Assembly (NCBI GenBank): GCA_003266105.1
Contig: MVAA01000031.1
Coordinates: 11,631-29,111 of the forward strand
DNA length: 17,481 nucleotides
Direction: 5' to 3'
Source: Methanosphaera sp. rholeuAM6
Lineage (GTDB): Archaea > Methanobacteriota > Methanobacteria > Methanobacteriales > Methanobacteriaceae
Part shown: positions 1 through 8,391 of the stretch, piece by piece
How positions within the stretch are numbered: position 1 is the stretch's first letter
Layout: each line of letters begins with the position of its first letter
Notes under the pieces: model-generated
Database searches by the model: none
Told to the model about the DNA's origin: nothing
What the model saw: only the letters and a program-made list of their open reading frames with translations
Position numbers and translations under genes: made by a program

Positions 1-3000
1 TCCACCATAAATCATAATGAATAACATTGGAAGCTGCTGTAAGGTTAAGACCGGTACCACCTGCCCTAAGTGATACTACAAAAATCTTATTCTGAGTATT
101 GTTCTGGAATTTATCAACAAGTTCATCTCGTTTCTTACGTGAGAGGGAACCATGTAGGAACAGTACCTCTTCATTAAACTTCTCTTCGGCAAGGCGCTGA
201 ATAATTTCACCCATTTTCACGAATTGTGTGAATATTAACACTTTTTCATTGGATTCAAGAATATTTTCCAGTATATTCATCAGCACTTCCATTTTACCCG
301 AATCACTAATATCAGCATACTTGGACTTGGTAAACTGTGAAGGATGATTACAGATCTGTTTAAGTGAATTGATTAACTTTAAAACAACACCCTTACGTTC
401 AATACCATCCTTAGTTTCTAACTCTTCTTTTGCAAGGTTTAATGTTTCCTGATATAAGGAAACTTGTGTCTTGTTAAGATTACAGTAAATGTCATTAGTT
501 ATCTTATCAGGCAGGTCTTTAATAACATTCTTATCACTTTTAAGTCTTCGTAGGATGAAAGGTTCTGTGATTAATTTAAAGTTTTCAAGAACTTCCTGGT
601 TACGTTCTTTCTCGATAGGTTGAATATAATTCTTTTTGAATCTTTTAAGACTGGTTAAATACCCTCTGTTAATAAAGTCGAATATACTCCAGTACTCTGA
701 CAACCTATTTTCTACAGGCGTACCTGATAAAGCTATTCTATGTCTGGCTTTAATGGATTTAACAGCCCTGCTTTGTTTAGTGTTAGGATTTTTGATATTT
801 TGGGCTTCATCAATAACACTCAGGAACCATTTTTTCTTCTTGAATTTAGCTTCGTCACGTCTGATAACACCATATGATGTTAAATATATGTCATAATCCT
901 CTTTAGGGAATCTCCTTTTTGCACCATGGTAAATAAATGATGTCAAATCAGGTGTAAAACGACTAATCTCTTTTTGCCAATTTGTCAAAAGACTTGTTGG
1001 AGCAATAACCAACACTTTCTCTTTTTCCAGTAAACCTTCATCCTTGAAGTGTTGTATGGTGGTAAGTACCTGTAATGTTTTACCAAGACCCATATCATCA
1101 GCTAAAATTGAACCGAATCCCGTTTTAATATTCTGTACAAGCCATGAAAAACCTGTTTTCTGATATTCTCTTAATTCAGCATCAACAAGTTCAGGAATCT
1201 CTGTTATGGTATTTTTCTTAATGGTATTAACTAAGTCATTCAACTGTTCATCAATAACTACTTCTGCATAATCCATTTCCTGACTAAGCAATGCTTTCAT
1301 CAGTTCATGCTGGTTAAGTTTCTCAGGTAATTTATCAATCTGTTTAATTAATGTTTTTGTCTGATCTTCATCCAAAATCACGTATTCATTTGCAAGACGT
1401 ACTAAACCTCTTGATTTTTCAGCAAGCTTTTTAAACTCGTTTACGTCATATTGGTTATCACCAACAGCAATCTTCCAATCAAACTGGGTTATGTCTTCAA
1501 ATGTGATGTATCCCTTCTCGTTCTGGTTTCCACTAATGTTCAGTTGAAGTTTTGGCTCGAATATCTTTTGCAAATTCTTTGGAAGAATGATGTTAATACC
1601 GATTATCTCAAATAATGGTAATGTGTTGATAAAGAAGTTAGAAAATTCCTCTAAACCAAATTCAAGGTCATTAAGGTTAATGGTATCCCTGATTTCTGGA
1701 ATGATTTCATTAATTAGATAAGTATCACTTAGAAGTTGTGATTTTAATTGTTCATTCTTTGTTTTCTTAATAACATCATAAATGTTTTCCATATCATCTT
1801 TTTGAGTACTTACCTGAATATCAACATCAAACAATCCATCATATTCATTAATAACCAGGTATAAATCATAATCTCTCGTGTTAATAATGAATTTGGATAA
1901 CCATTGGTTAATAAGGTTTTCATATCCCTCTTCACCAACATCATCAAGTTTTTGACTTTCAAAGAAGAATAATCTGAAAATATTATCAGTATAACGTTTA
2001 CGAATAGTTTGTGCAGTACCATAAGCTAGGTAATTATTAAAAAATCCCTTTACAATCAAACTTACACATGTTATTATCTGATCTTTTTTAGATAATTCCT
2101 GGCCATCAAAGGTAATTAAGTCATTTGGACATGAAACGATTAAATTATCAATAATCTGTGAAATGCTCTTATCAAAAAATGCCGGAATCCAGCGTATATG
2201 ATAGTAATCATTGCTTTTAAACAGTTCTGGAATTAAGGCATGATTTTTAATTAAATCTACTGTAAACTGATGTAATGAACTAATAAACTGAATATTCTTA
2301 TTGTATCGTTCTATTGGACTGTCTGATAGTTCCATCAGAAAAGCATATAACATTAGGGGGCTATGTGCTTTAACAAGTGCTGATTTTCCATCACATTGGA
2401 TTTTTGATATATCATAGTTATTGTCTAAATCAATTGTGAAATGTTCCCACTGGTTAGGTTTACCCCACTTGTTGATGAAAACATTTTCAAACCATTCATC
2501 AGTATCCTCCTCTTTAGTATCCAATGAAAGTTCCTCGTAATTGGGTAGTATAATGTAATCATTGTAGTATGTTTCCATATTGCGTGAATATGATTCATTT
2601 TCTTTTTTAGCATAACGGGCCATTGATTTGACAACATCATTTAAGATCTTTTTAAAGTTATACTGGTAAAATACTGGGTAATCCTGTAACAGAACAAATA
2701 TTGGATTTAACAAATCTGGAATAATGGAGTAATCAACAGTGGATACCTTATTCTCATCTATGTCATCAGTATTAGTAAATAAGTCTTCAATACTTTTAAT
2801 GTCATCAGTTGTTTTCTTATAATCAAGTAATTTTAGTAAATCGCAACCCTGTAATTTAAACACTTGGAATGGGTCTTTATCAACTTCATGGGCAATCATA
2901 TACACTAATCCGGCAATATGTTTGCAGATGTATGCATAATCGGGACAGTTACAATCTGGAGTAATATCCTCAACACTGGTGGGAAATACGTTAATGCCAT

Positions 3001-3322
3001 TATCAAGTAATTCTTCATACAGTTCTGTAGGAAGTTGATGATTCAGAAGAGCTGAAAGAAGAGATGGCGAATTATTAATTGTTTCAATAATTTTCTCCTT
3101 TTCTTCTTCCGTAAATCTTTTAAATGAAATACTGGTTTCATAATGATGATAGGATTTTCCTTTAACCTTACTGGTTACGTTATTCTCATCTATTTCTATA
3201 TCATATACTCTTCCAGTATTTGCATAACTTTTTCCACGTGGAATTCTATTAGTGAAATCCACTCCTTTAAGGGCATTTAACCAGTTTTCTCCCCACCAAG
3301 TACTACCAAATATCATATACAT
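1..3322 (-). CDS. SWIM zinc-finger SNF2-family DEAD/DEAH helicase (C-terminus off the window)
   Basis: About 1107 residues are visible and the gene runs off the left edge. Residues 124-135 read CNCPDYAYICKH, a SWIM zinc finger of CxC...CxH type. A long middle region of roughly residues 150-730 has no motif I can name. The SNF2 ATPase follows: Walker A GLGKT with Lys near 748, motif II DEAQ with Asp near 838, and SGTP near 866. The C-terminal RecA lobe is recognisable up to LRAGGTGLNLTAAS, and the window ends just after it, so the final arginine-finger motif is missing. Family members are ATP-driven translocases on double-stranded DNA that remodel protein-DNA complexes. The substrate here is unknown. 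I chose ATG 3322, but ATG 3316 is in frame two codons on and neither has a clear ribosome binding site. It stands alone, with its own upstream region, beside the PIN gene. Confidence 0.93.
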   Translation of the reverse strand, partial: MYMIFGSTWWGENWLNALKGVDFTNRIPRGKSYANTGRVYDIEIDENNVTSKVKGKSYHHYETSISFKRFTEEEKEKIIETINNSPSLLSALLNHQLPTELYEELLDNGINVFPTSVEDITPDCNCPDYAYICKHIAGLVYMIAHEVDKDPFQVFKLQGCDLLKLLDYKKTTDDIKSIEDLFTNTDDIDENKVSTVDYSIIPDLLNPIFVLLQDYPVFYQYNFKKILNDVVKSMARYAKKENESYSRNMETYYNDYIILPNYEELSLDTKEEDTDEWFENVFINKWGKPNQWEHFTIDLDNNYDISKIQCDGKSALVKAHSPLMLYAFLMELSDSPIERYNKNIQFISSLHQFTVDLIKNHALIPELFKSNDYYHIRWIPAFFDKSISQIIDNLIVSCPNDLITFDGQELSKKDQIITCVSLIVKGFFNNYLAYGTAQTIRKRYTDNIFRLFFFESQKLDDVGEEGYENLINQWLSKFIINTRDYDLYLVINEYDGLFDVDIQVSTQKDDMENIYDVIKKTKNEQLKSQLLSDTYLINEIIPEIRDTINLNDLEFGLEEFSNFFINTLPLFEIIGINIILPKNLQKIFEPKLQLNISGNQNEKGYITFEDITQFDWKIAVGDNQYDVNEFKKLAEKSRGLVRLANEYVILDEDQTKTLIKQIDKLPEKLNQHELMKALLSQEMDYAEVVIDEQLNDLVNTIKKNTITEIPELVDAELREYQKTGFSWLVQNIKTGFGSILADDMGLGKTLQVLTTIQHFKDEGLLEKEKVLVIAPTSLLTNWQKEISRFTPDLTSFIYHGAKRRFPKEDYDIYLTSYGVIRRDEAKFKKKKWFLSVIDEAQNIKNPNTKQSRAVKSIKARHRIALSGTPVENRLSEYWSIFDFINRGYLTSLKRFKKNYIQPIEKERNQEVLENFKLITEPFILRRLKSDKNVIKDLPDKITNDIYCNLNKTQVSLYQETLNLAKEELETKDGIERKGVVLKLINSLKQICNHPSQFTKSKYADISDSGKMEVLMNILENILESNEKVLIFTQFVKMGEIIQRLAEEKFNEEVLFLHGSLSRKKRDELVDKFQNNTQNKIFVVSLRAGGTGLNLTAASNVIHYDLWW

Positions 3323-3512
3323 ATATTTGAATTTAATTAGATATATGATTGATGAAACTCTAATTAATTTATTATATTTTATAATAAATTTGAACATATA
3401 AAGTAATAATTAAAGTGATTGTAAAAATAGTAAAATAAGATTATGTGGATAAAAATCCACTATTAAATAGAAAGGGTAATATGGAGTCTCTTTTAGCTAT
3501 TTGCAGAAAAAA
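3323..3512 (-). promoter_or_regulatory. AT-rich leader and probable promoter of the SNF2 gene
   Basis: This spacer separates the helicase gene from the terminator of the upstream PIN gene. On the minus strand it contains ACTTTATATG (3395-3404), a TATA-like box about 75 bases before ATG 3322, and further A/T-only runs near 3365-3388. No single box can be chosen with confidence. A short perfect hairpin, GTGGAT-AAAA-ATCCAC, lies at 3445-3460. Confidence 0.35.
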
Positions 3513-3546
3513 TATCTGATTAAACATTAGTTAAATCTAATCAGAT
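3508..3546 (-). terminator. Hairpin plus T-run terminator after the PIN gene
   Basis: A perfect 9-bp inverted repeat (ATCTGATTA at 3514-3522 and TAATCAGAT at 3538-3546) with a 15-base loop begins at the last base of the PIN stop codon. Read on the minus strand, the stem is followed by TATTTTTT. This is the shape of an intrinsic terminator, and an oligo-T run alone is enough in many archaea. Confidence 0.6.
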
Positions 3547-4091
3547 TATTTTTCCATTAGTTTCTCTATTCTTATTAGCTCAGTAAGACAGATACAGCCA
3601 AATCCTCCATTATATTTGCCAACATTCTCTTTCTTGTCCTTATTATCAATGCATGTGGCATCCAATGTTTCACATAATGTCGGAATATTATATTTGTTCC
3701 AGTTTAAATTTCTACTGGATGTGGACTGATATTCATCCTGTGTAACGATACATAAATCATTGTGATAAGCATAAGTAATTATGTAAGGATCTGCATCATC
3801 AGGATTTTCTAATGCAAAATTGTTAAAGTAATCAGGATGCTTACTTCTTAACATATTATACGTATCAGTAATATCATTGGTTATGCTTGGCTTAAATATT
3901 TCCTTATACTCTTTAGAGAAGAATTCATCATCCAATTCATTTTTAACTTTATCAATTGATATTGCAATACCATCATCCAAAAGCTTTAAAAAGTTTTCAT
4001 AATGTATTGGAAAACAGTTTTTATCATACTGCTGACCACTCTGGAATCTAACAAAGATATTAGTATCAATTAAGTATTTGGCATTACTCAT
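3546..4091 (-). CDS. DUF4411 family PIN-like protein, putative toxin nuclease
   Basis: This is a 181-residue protein. The N-terminus KYLIDTNIFVRF is the first strand of a PIN-like nuclease with Asp9. The other expected acidic residues are Glu52 (VKNELDD), Asp101 (NPDDADPYIITYA) and Asp119 (IVTQDE), so the metal site appears complete. PIN-domain toxins usually cut RNA; no target can be read here. The C-terminal tail after residue 145 is Lys/Asn-rich and then has CICLTELIRIEKL, which looks longer than the usual family ending. ATG overlaps the stop of the upstream Xre-ImmA gene in an ATGA, with GGTGG just before it, so translation is probably coupled. Genes of this family are commonly found directly downstream of Xre-ImmA proteins, which supports a toxin role by context. 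The DUF4411 assignment is from recall of the family pattern. Confidence 0.85.
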   Translation of the reverse strand: MSNAKYLIDTNIFVRFQSGQQYDKNCFPIHYENFLKLLDDGIAISIDKVKNELDDEFFSKEYKEIFKPSITNDITDTYNMLRSKHPDYFNNFALENPDDADPYIITYAYHNDLCIVTQDEYQSTSSRNLNWNKYNIPTLCETLDATCIDNKDKKENVGKYNGGFGCICLTELIRIEKLMEK

Positions 4092-5266
4092 CTTCTACCA
4101 CCACTATTTAATTTATCTATAACATATGGTATAACAGTGTGAGGTACACCTAATTCATTAGATAAGTCCAAATCAGTTATAAGTTCTTCATCATAAGCTT
4201 CAAGTAATAATTCAACATATAAATGTCCGTTCTGGTTAAGATTCTTTGAAGCCATTGTTTTATAACGCTGTTGAGGATTCGTTTTCCTCTTCTTAGGTTT
4301 ATCCTTAACTAACACGGAATCATCAACTAATTCAGTAGTATCTTCCTCCACTTCTTTTTTCTCTTTGTTATAAACTCTTTTAATTAACTGTTCTTCCAGT
4401 TCATCATCAGACAATATGTTAAGGTTCCATAAACGATACAGGATAGTTTCCATATCTGCATTATAACGGGCAGAAACAATTCTGATAATGGAATTAACAT
4501 TGCTGATTTTAATTTTTTCTATTTCTTTTTTAGGCAACAAGATCTCTGAAGCAATGGAATTACAGAACTGTTCCTCTTTCTCCCTATTGTAATCTCCACT
4601 AATACCATCTTTACCAATTAATAAATGGGCATACTCATTAAATAATGAAAATATTTTCTCCTTATCAGAATTACGATTGTTAATACCAATAATAGGTAAT
4701 TGACTGTTATTGAATGCATATCCTTTTATTTCTTCAGGCTTAATATTATAAAACTTAAAAATTAAAATATTCAAAGACTCAAATTCTCTAATCCAATGAT
4801 TAACAGTATAATTATTTAATTTAACAGCATTAACATCTAAAGAATCCTTAATAAGGGAAATAATTTCTTCTTTCTTCTGTTGTTCTTCTTGATAATATTT
4901 GAAAGACAAATCCTTATTCAGATTCTTGGCAATGTCCAATAACAGTAATCTTTTACGTTTAGCGTGTTTAATTTCTTTAAGAATATCAGGACTGGATAAA
5001 ATACGTTTATCATTCATTGTACGATAATCTTTAATATACTGTTCAATCTTAGGGGGAGTTGTGTTGTTCAAGAACAGTAGGGGACTGACATCATAAAGTT
5101 TGGCTAACCTATTAAGATTTTTATATGTTAAAACACCGGTTGATTCCCATTCATTCAGAGTAGATTCCTTAATTTTTAATTTCTTACTTGCTGATTCAAC
5201 AGTATAATTTAGAGATTTTCTTGACCAGATTATCCATTCTGGATTAACTTCTATACTTTGCACCAT
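4088..5266 (-). CDS. Xre HTH-ImmA/IrrE fusion protein with degenerate zinc motif, putative antitoxin
   Basis: The protein has 392 residues from ATG 5266. Residues 8-66 form a helix-turn-helix of the Xre type (SLNYTVESASKKLKIKESTL). Residues 150-250 match the ImmA/IrrE (COG2856) peptidase fold, including IFSLFNEYAHLLIG near 205-218 and FCNSIASEILLP near 234-245. The expected HExxH is NEYAH: the first zinc-ligand His is Asn210 (codon AAT at 4637-4639), so peptidase activity is doubtful. A charged linker rich in Lys/Glu (about 300-335) leads to a C-terminal helical segment usual in the partners of DUF4411 proteins. GTG 5281 is also open, but GTGAG ends 6 bases before ATG 5266 and acts as a better ribosome binding site. 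The gene overlaps the PIN gene by 4 bases. It probably represses its own operon and neutralises the PIN protein; this is inferred from gene order. Confidence 0.88.
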   Translation of the reverse strand: MVQSIEVNPEWIIWSRKSLNYTVESASKKLKIKESTLNEWESTGVLTYKNLNRLAKLYDVSPLLFLNNTTPPKIEQYIKDYRTMNDKRILSSPDILKEIKHAKRKRLLLLDIAKNLNKDLSFKYYQEEQQKKEEIISLIKDSLDVNAVKLNNYTVNHWIREFESLNILIFKFYNIKPEEIKGYAFNNSQLPIIGINNRNSDKEKIFSLFNEYAHLLIGKDGISGDYNREKEEQFCNSIASEILLPKKEIEKIKISNVNSIIRIVSARYNADMETILYRLWNLNILSDDELEEQLIKRVYNKEKKEVEEDTTELVDDSVLVKDKPKKRKTNPQQRYKTMASKNLNQNGHLYVELLLEAYDEELITDLDLSNELGVPHTVIPYVIDKLNSGGRR

Positions 5267-5303
5267 ATTATTCTCACACACCCCTAAAATCCTTATAACG
5301 TTG

Positions 5304-5319
5304 AAATAAAAAGAAAAAA
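5304..5319 (-). terminator. Oligo-T terminator after xseB
   Basis: On the minus strand this reads CTTTTTTCTTTTTATTT about 65 bases after the xseB stop. Pyrimidine runs like this terminate archaeal RNA polymerase. It also separates xseAB from the Xre-ImmA operon, so that operon probably has its own start within 5282-5300. Confidence 0.5.
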
Positions 5320-5383
5320 GGTATTAATTTATTATCGGGAAGGTTTTTCCAGATACATTCTCAAATAAAATATTTTGAATCAT

Positions 5384-5602
5384 CTATTCGTTAATATTAA
5401 ACTCAACTAAATCCCCATTTTCTTCAACAATTTTAGCAATAGCTTCTTCAGCAGCCGTTAATTTTTCATCACAAACTTTAACTAATTGCATAGCCTTATT
5501 AAATTCATCTATTGCATCATCCAATGGAATATCACCATTTTCTAATTTACTTACAATTTCCTCTAATTGTTCTAAACTTTCTTCAAAACTTAAATCATCC
5601 AT
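5384..5602 (-). CDS. xseB: Exodeoxyribonuclease VII small subunit
   Basis: The 72-residue protein has the family pattern LSFEESLEQLEEIVSKLENG near the N-terminus, then PLDDAIDEFNKAMQLVKVCDEKL, a helical hairpin followed by an acidic tail. Length is normal (about 60-80). Several small subunits bind one large subunit in the bacterial enzyme. ATG 5602 directly follows the xseA stop with no spacer, and a full AGGTGAT ribosome binding site (5607-5613) lies inside the end of xseA, so the two are translated from one message. Exonuclease VII is mainly a bacterial enzyme, so its presence here points to an old transfer, although relatives of this archaeon also carry it. Confidence 0.95.
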   Translation of the reverse strand: MDDLSFEESLEQLEEIVSKLENGDIPLDDAIDEFNKAMQLVKVCDEKLTAAEEAIAKIVEENGDLVEFNINE

Positions 5603-6859
5603 TTAAATCACCTTAGCATTTATTGATCCATCATCAAATTCTATTTCTAATTCATCACCACTTTCCACATCTTTAGTGGAAGATATTATTTTATCATTCA
5701 TTTTAGTTATTGTATATCCTCGTTTAAGTGTTAGAAGGGGATTTAACACTTCTAATTTTCCCAGATTTCTTATAAATTTATCCTTCTTATTCTTCGTAAT
5801 TACATTCGGATTTTTTAATACTATAGAATTTTCTAATTTAGTCAACTTATTCTTATTCTCTGAGAGTATATTCTTTGAAGCACTATTAAATCTCTTACAT
5901 ATATGATCTAAATCCATCTTTTTAACATTATACATAGATTCAGGTTCTTTAAATATCCGTTTTCTGGATATTTCATTTAATTTATCCCTGTTTTTAGAAA
6001 TTTCATTAGTAATAGTATAATTTATCCGATCATTGTACTGTTGGATTTTACTTTTTATTTCATTAATATCCGGAACCGATCTTTCAGCTGCAGCCGTAGG
6101 TGTGGCAGCTCTTAAATCTGCTACAAAATCCGATATGGTAAAATCAATTTCATGACCAACAGCACTAATCACTGGAATTTCACACTCATATATCTCCCGT
6201 GCAACTATTTCCTCATTAAAAGGCCATAAATCCTCAATACTTCCACCACCACGACCAACAATCAATGTGTCCAAATCATACTCCTGTGCATGCTTTATTT
6301 GAGATACGATATTATGCTTGGCTAAATCTCCCTGTACTAATGTTGGAAAAACAAGGATTTCACATATAGGATATCTTCTTTTTATTGTAATGATAATATC
6401 TTTTACAGCCGCTCCATTGGCAGCTGTTACAACACCAATTTTTTCAGGATATCTTGGTATCTTCTTTTTATGATCCTCCTCAAACAATCCTTCTTCTTTA
6501 AGTTTTTTCTTCAATTGCTCAAAAGCAATATATAAGTCACCAAAACCATCTTCTTTAATAGATCTAGCTTGTAACTGATATTGTCCTTTTGTTTCATAAA
6601 CTTCAATTTTACCGTGTACAATTACTTTCATACCGTCTTTAGGTTCAAATTTTAAGTATTCCTTATAACTGCTCCACATTACGGCAGGTATCTGTGAATT
6701 TTCATCTTTTAATGTAAAATAGCTGTGTCCACTAGTAGGCCAAGTTTTAAAATTTGATATTTCACCCCTAACATAGATATCTGTTAATTTGTCATCAAGT
6801 TTCATTTTATTATTTATATATCTATTAATTTCTGTTACAGTGACTGAATTATCTTCCAT
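5603..6859 (-). CDS. xseA: Exodeoxyribonuclease VII large subunit
   Basis: The 418-residue protein has normal length for the family. Residues 5-100 form an OB-fold single-strand DNA binding domain (TDIYVRGEISNFK, SGHSYFTLKD). The catalytic domain follows, with IGVVTAANGAAVKDII near 141-156, the glycine-rich GRGGGSIEDLWPFNEE near 203-218, SAVGHEIDFTISDFVADLRA near 233-252 and TPTAAAE. A long helical segment and a C-terminal strand (LKRGYTITKMND) close the protein. The enzyme degrades single-stranded DNA from both ends to oligonucleotides and works in the cytoplasm with XseB. ATG 6859 is preceded by AAGGTGA (6864-6870) with a 4-base spacer. It is the first gene of the xseAB operon. Confidence 0.97.
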   Translation of the reverse strand: MEDNSVTVTEINRYINNKMKLDDKLTDIYVRGEISNFKTWPTSGHSYFTLKDENSQIPAVMWSSYKEYLKFEPKDGMKVIVHGKIEVYETKGQYQLQARSIKEDGFGDLYIAFEQLKKKLKEEGLFEEDHKKKIPRYPEKIGVVTAANGAAVKDIIITIKRRYPICEILVFPTLVQGDLAKHNIVSQIKHAQEYDLDTLIVGRGGGSIEDLWPFNEEIVAREIYECEIPVISAVGHEIDFTISDFVADLRAATPTAAAERSVPDINEIKSKIQQYNDRINYTITNEISKNRDKLNEISRKRIFKEPESMYNVKKMDLDHICKRFNSASKNILSENKNKLTKLENSIVLKNPNVITKNKKDKFIRNLGKLEVLNPLLTLKRGYTITKMNDKIISSTKDVESGDELEIEFDDGSINAKVI

Positions 6860-6863
6860 ATAT

Positions 6864-6910
6864 TCACCTTGAAAATTAATATTTATAATTTCTCTTTTGT
6901 TTTTTATAGA
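6864..6910 (-). promoter_or_regulatory. xseAB promoter and ribosome binding site
   Basis: On the minus strand TCTATAAAAA (6901-6910) is a TATA-like box centred about 46 bases before ATG. A start near 6880 would leave a short leader that includes AAGGTGA (6864-6870). A second A/T box, TTATAAATA (6880-6888), is too close for a leadered message and may be incidental. Confidence 0.4.
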
Positions 6911-7220
6911 ATTTAATTGTAACTAATATTATTAGAAATGATAATGACTTGTTCTAATAAAGGTTGATAATATAATCTTAAAATGTTACTTATAAATTAA
7001 AGTATATAATGATAGGATTACGGCAAGAATAAACGAAATATAGAAATAAATTGTTAGAACATGATTCAAAAAAAAAACAAATATTGAATATTAAGAAGAA
7101 ACTACAGTTCATCATTGACTGTAGTTCTAGAGGTTTAAGTGTGAATAATAATATTTCAATCGATATATTCATATAATAGAATCATATAATGTATTATAAT
7201 TGATTGATGGAGGTTCTTTT
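6911..7220. other. Gene-free spacer between xseA and the dead antitoxin gene, with one hairpin
   Basis: No credible gene is visible. The clearest structure is a perfect 9-bp inverted repeat, AACTACAGT (7100-7108) and ACTGTAGTT (7118-7126), with a 9-base loop. No T-run follows, so it is not an obvious terminator. The plus strand just before it holds a run of nine A's (7069-7077). GGAGG at 7209-7213 is the ribosome binding site of the following pseudogene. Confidence 0.5.
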
Positions 7221-7714
7221 ATGGGTTATAATAAAGAAAAATTTAAATCATTATTATCTTATGTAAAGTTGATCTGAAAATAAAAAAATGTAGGAAAGAC
7301 AGTTTTATGTAAATTATTATCTTTTACAGATTTTGATTATTATGAAATTTACGAAAAACCAATTACTAACGAAACTTATATTAAATTTGAACGTGGACCT
7401 TTCCTAAACATTTTCTGGATATTTTTAATGAAATGGTTAATACTAATGAACTTGAAGTTTAAAAAGAACCTTATCATAACAATTATATTCATAGATATTA
7501 TTTAAAGAATGTTTCGGATTTATCTAATTTATCAACAGATGAATTATTTGTTATAACTACTGTTATAGATAAATTAAGTGATAAAAGTGCTAAAAAAATT
7601 AGTGAATATTCTCATGGAGATATGCCGTGGATTGTAGCTGAAGACCAAGAAGAATTAGATTATGAATTTGTATTTTATCGTGATGATGATTATTCCGTGA
7701 GAGTTAATGATTAA
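7221..7714 (+). pseudogene. Panacea (DUF4065/SocA-like) antitoxin, inactivated copy
   Basis: A good ribosome binding site (GGAGG at 7209-7213) and ATG 7221 remain, but the frame meets TGA at 7275 and TAA at 7281. One base appears lost near 7401-7403, within the family motif RGPFP, and a TAA follows in the new frame at 7460. Reading across these lesions gives a protein clearly related to the intact gene at 10175: LCKLLSFTDFDYYEIYEKPI, then an RGP motif, then SAKKISEYSHGDMPWIVAED, LDYEFVFYRDDDYSVRVND. Panacea domains are antitoxins that neutralise many unrelated toxins. No toxin gene can be seen after this copy. At least four lesions mean that it is a true pseudogene rather than a sequencing error. 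Confidence 0.85.
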
Positions 7715-7985
7715 AACACCGAAAAACGTAGTGTCGTGATAAAAACTTGTTCTTCAACATAAATAAACTTCATTAACATATTAAAACAGATATAGAAAGA
7801 CCAAAACAAGAAATAAATCATTAAACACAAATAAAAAGAACGAAAATTAAAAATCAAAAAAAACAACAAAACAGACTAACAAAAACGCTCAAATAATTAT
7901 GTTAAATCCCCTTAAAATGGTAGTTAATTAACCAAAGTTTTTCATTATTTATTAAGAAAACTTTTCACTATGTACTAATTTTATG
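7715..7985. other. A/C-rich, G-poor spacer with strong strand skew
   Basis: From about 7741 to 7890 the plus strand is dominated by A with C as the main second base, and G and T are scarce. No open frame of useful length exists on either strand. A weak inverted repeat, AAAGTTTT (7934-7941) and AAAACTTT (7957-7964), lies closer to the next operon. The stretch could be an untranslated leader, a small RNA or eroded sequence where the pseudogene's toxin once stood; the sequence does not decide. Confidence 0.4.
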
Positions 7986-7993
7986 ATAAACTA

Positions 7994-8040
7994 TTTAAGT
8001 ATATTATGACAAAGTATTAAATATCAAATTTTTTCAGGTG
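7994..8040 (+). promoter_or_regulatory. Promoter and ribosome binding site of the Xre-ImmA-PIN operon
   Basis: TTTAAGTATA (7994-8003) is a TATA-like box about 47 bases before the chosen start. AGGTG (8036-8040) is the ribosome binding site, 6 bases before TTG 8047. Two AAGTAT motifs (7997 and 8012) lie in this promoter and resemble the repeated motif at 9983-10061, so they may be contact points for the Xre protein. That link is speculative. Confidence 0.4.
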
Positions 8041-8046
8041 TTTAAA

Positions 8047-8391
8047 TTGAATGAAAGTATTGGTAAACGTTTAAAAAAACTTAGATTAGATAATAATTAT
8101 TCTCAAAATGAAGTTGCAAAATATTTGGGTATTAGTCAAAGTTTATTAGCTAAAATAGAATCAGATAAACGTAATATAAATTTGAATAGGTTATTAATGC
8201 TTTGTGATTTATATAATGTTGATGAAGAATATCTTTTATATGCTAAAGGGAGTTATGACAAAGACAACTTCTCTTTCAGAAAAGATACTTCTCGCGTTAA
8301 CTTAGAAACTATTGCAAGTATGAATAAACTTGTTAAAAATATTAAACTTATGAATACAATAATTGAAGAGGATAAAAATGATAAAAAATGA
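8047..8391 (+). CDS. Xre-family HTH regulator, first gene of an Xre-ImmA-PIN operon
   Basis: The protein has 114 residues from TTG 8047. Residues 5-60 form a classic Xre/Cro helix-turn-helix: IGKRLKKLRLDNNYSQNEVA, then YLGISQSLLAKIESDKRNIN and LLMLCDLYNVDEEYLL. The rest is a charged tail that may contact the peptidase. GTG 8038 is in frame, but the sequence AGGTG overlaps it and is placed correctly for TTG 8047, so I prefer TTG. The gene overlaps the following ImmA gene by 14 bases. By analogy with ImmR/ImmA and with Xre-COG2856 antitoxins, it should repress the operon and be controlled by its peptidase partner; this is inferred. Confidence 0.85.
   Translation: MNESIGKRLKKLRLDNNYSQNEVAKYLGISQSLLAKIESDKRNINLNRLLMLCDLYNVDEEYLLYAKGSYDKDNFSFRKDTSRVNLETIASMNKLVKNIKLMNTIIEEDKNDKK

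Noticed and set aside
636..896. Plus-strand open frame of 86 codons
   Set aside because: It lies wholly inside the SNF2 helicase gene, across its DEAQ and SGTP motifs, on the other strand.
6990..7172. Minus-strand open frame of 60 codons between xseA and the dead antitoxin gene
   Set aside because: Phe/Leu/Ile-rich translation of A-rich sequence, no ribosome binding site, and it crosses the perfect hairpin at 7100-7126.
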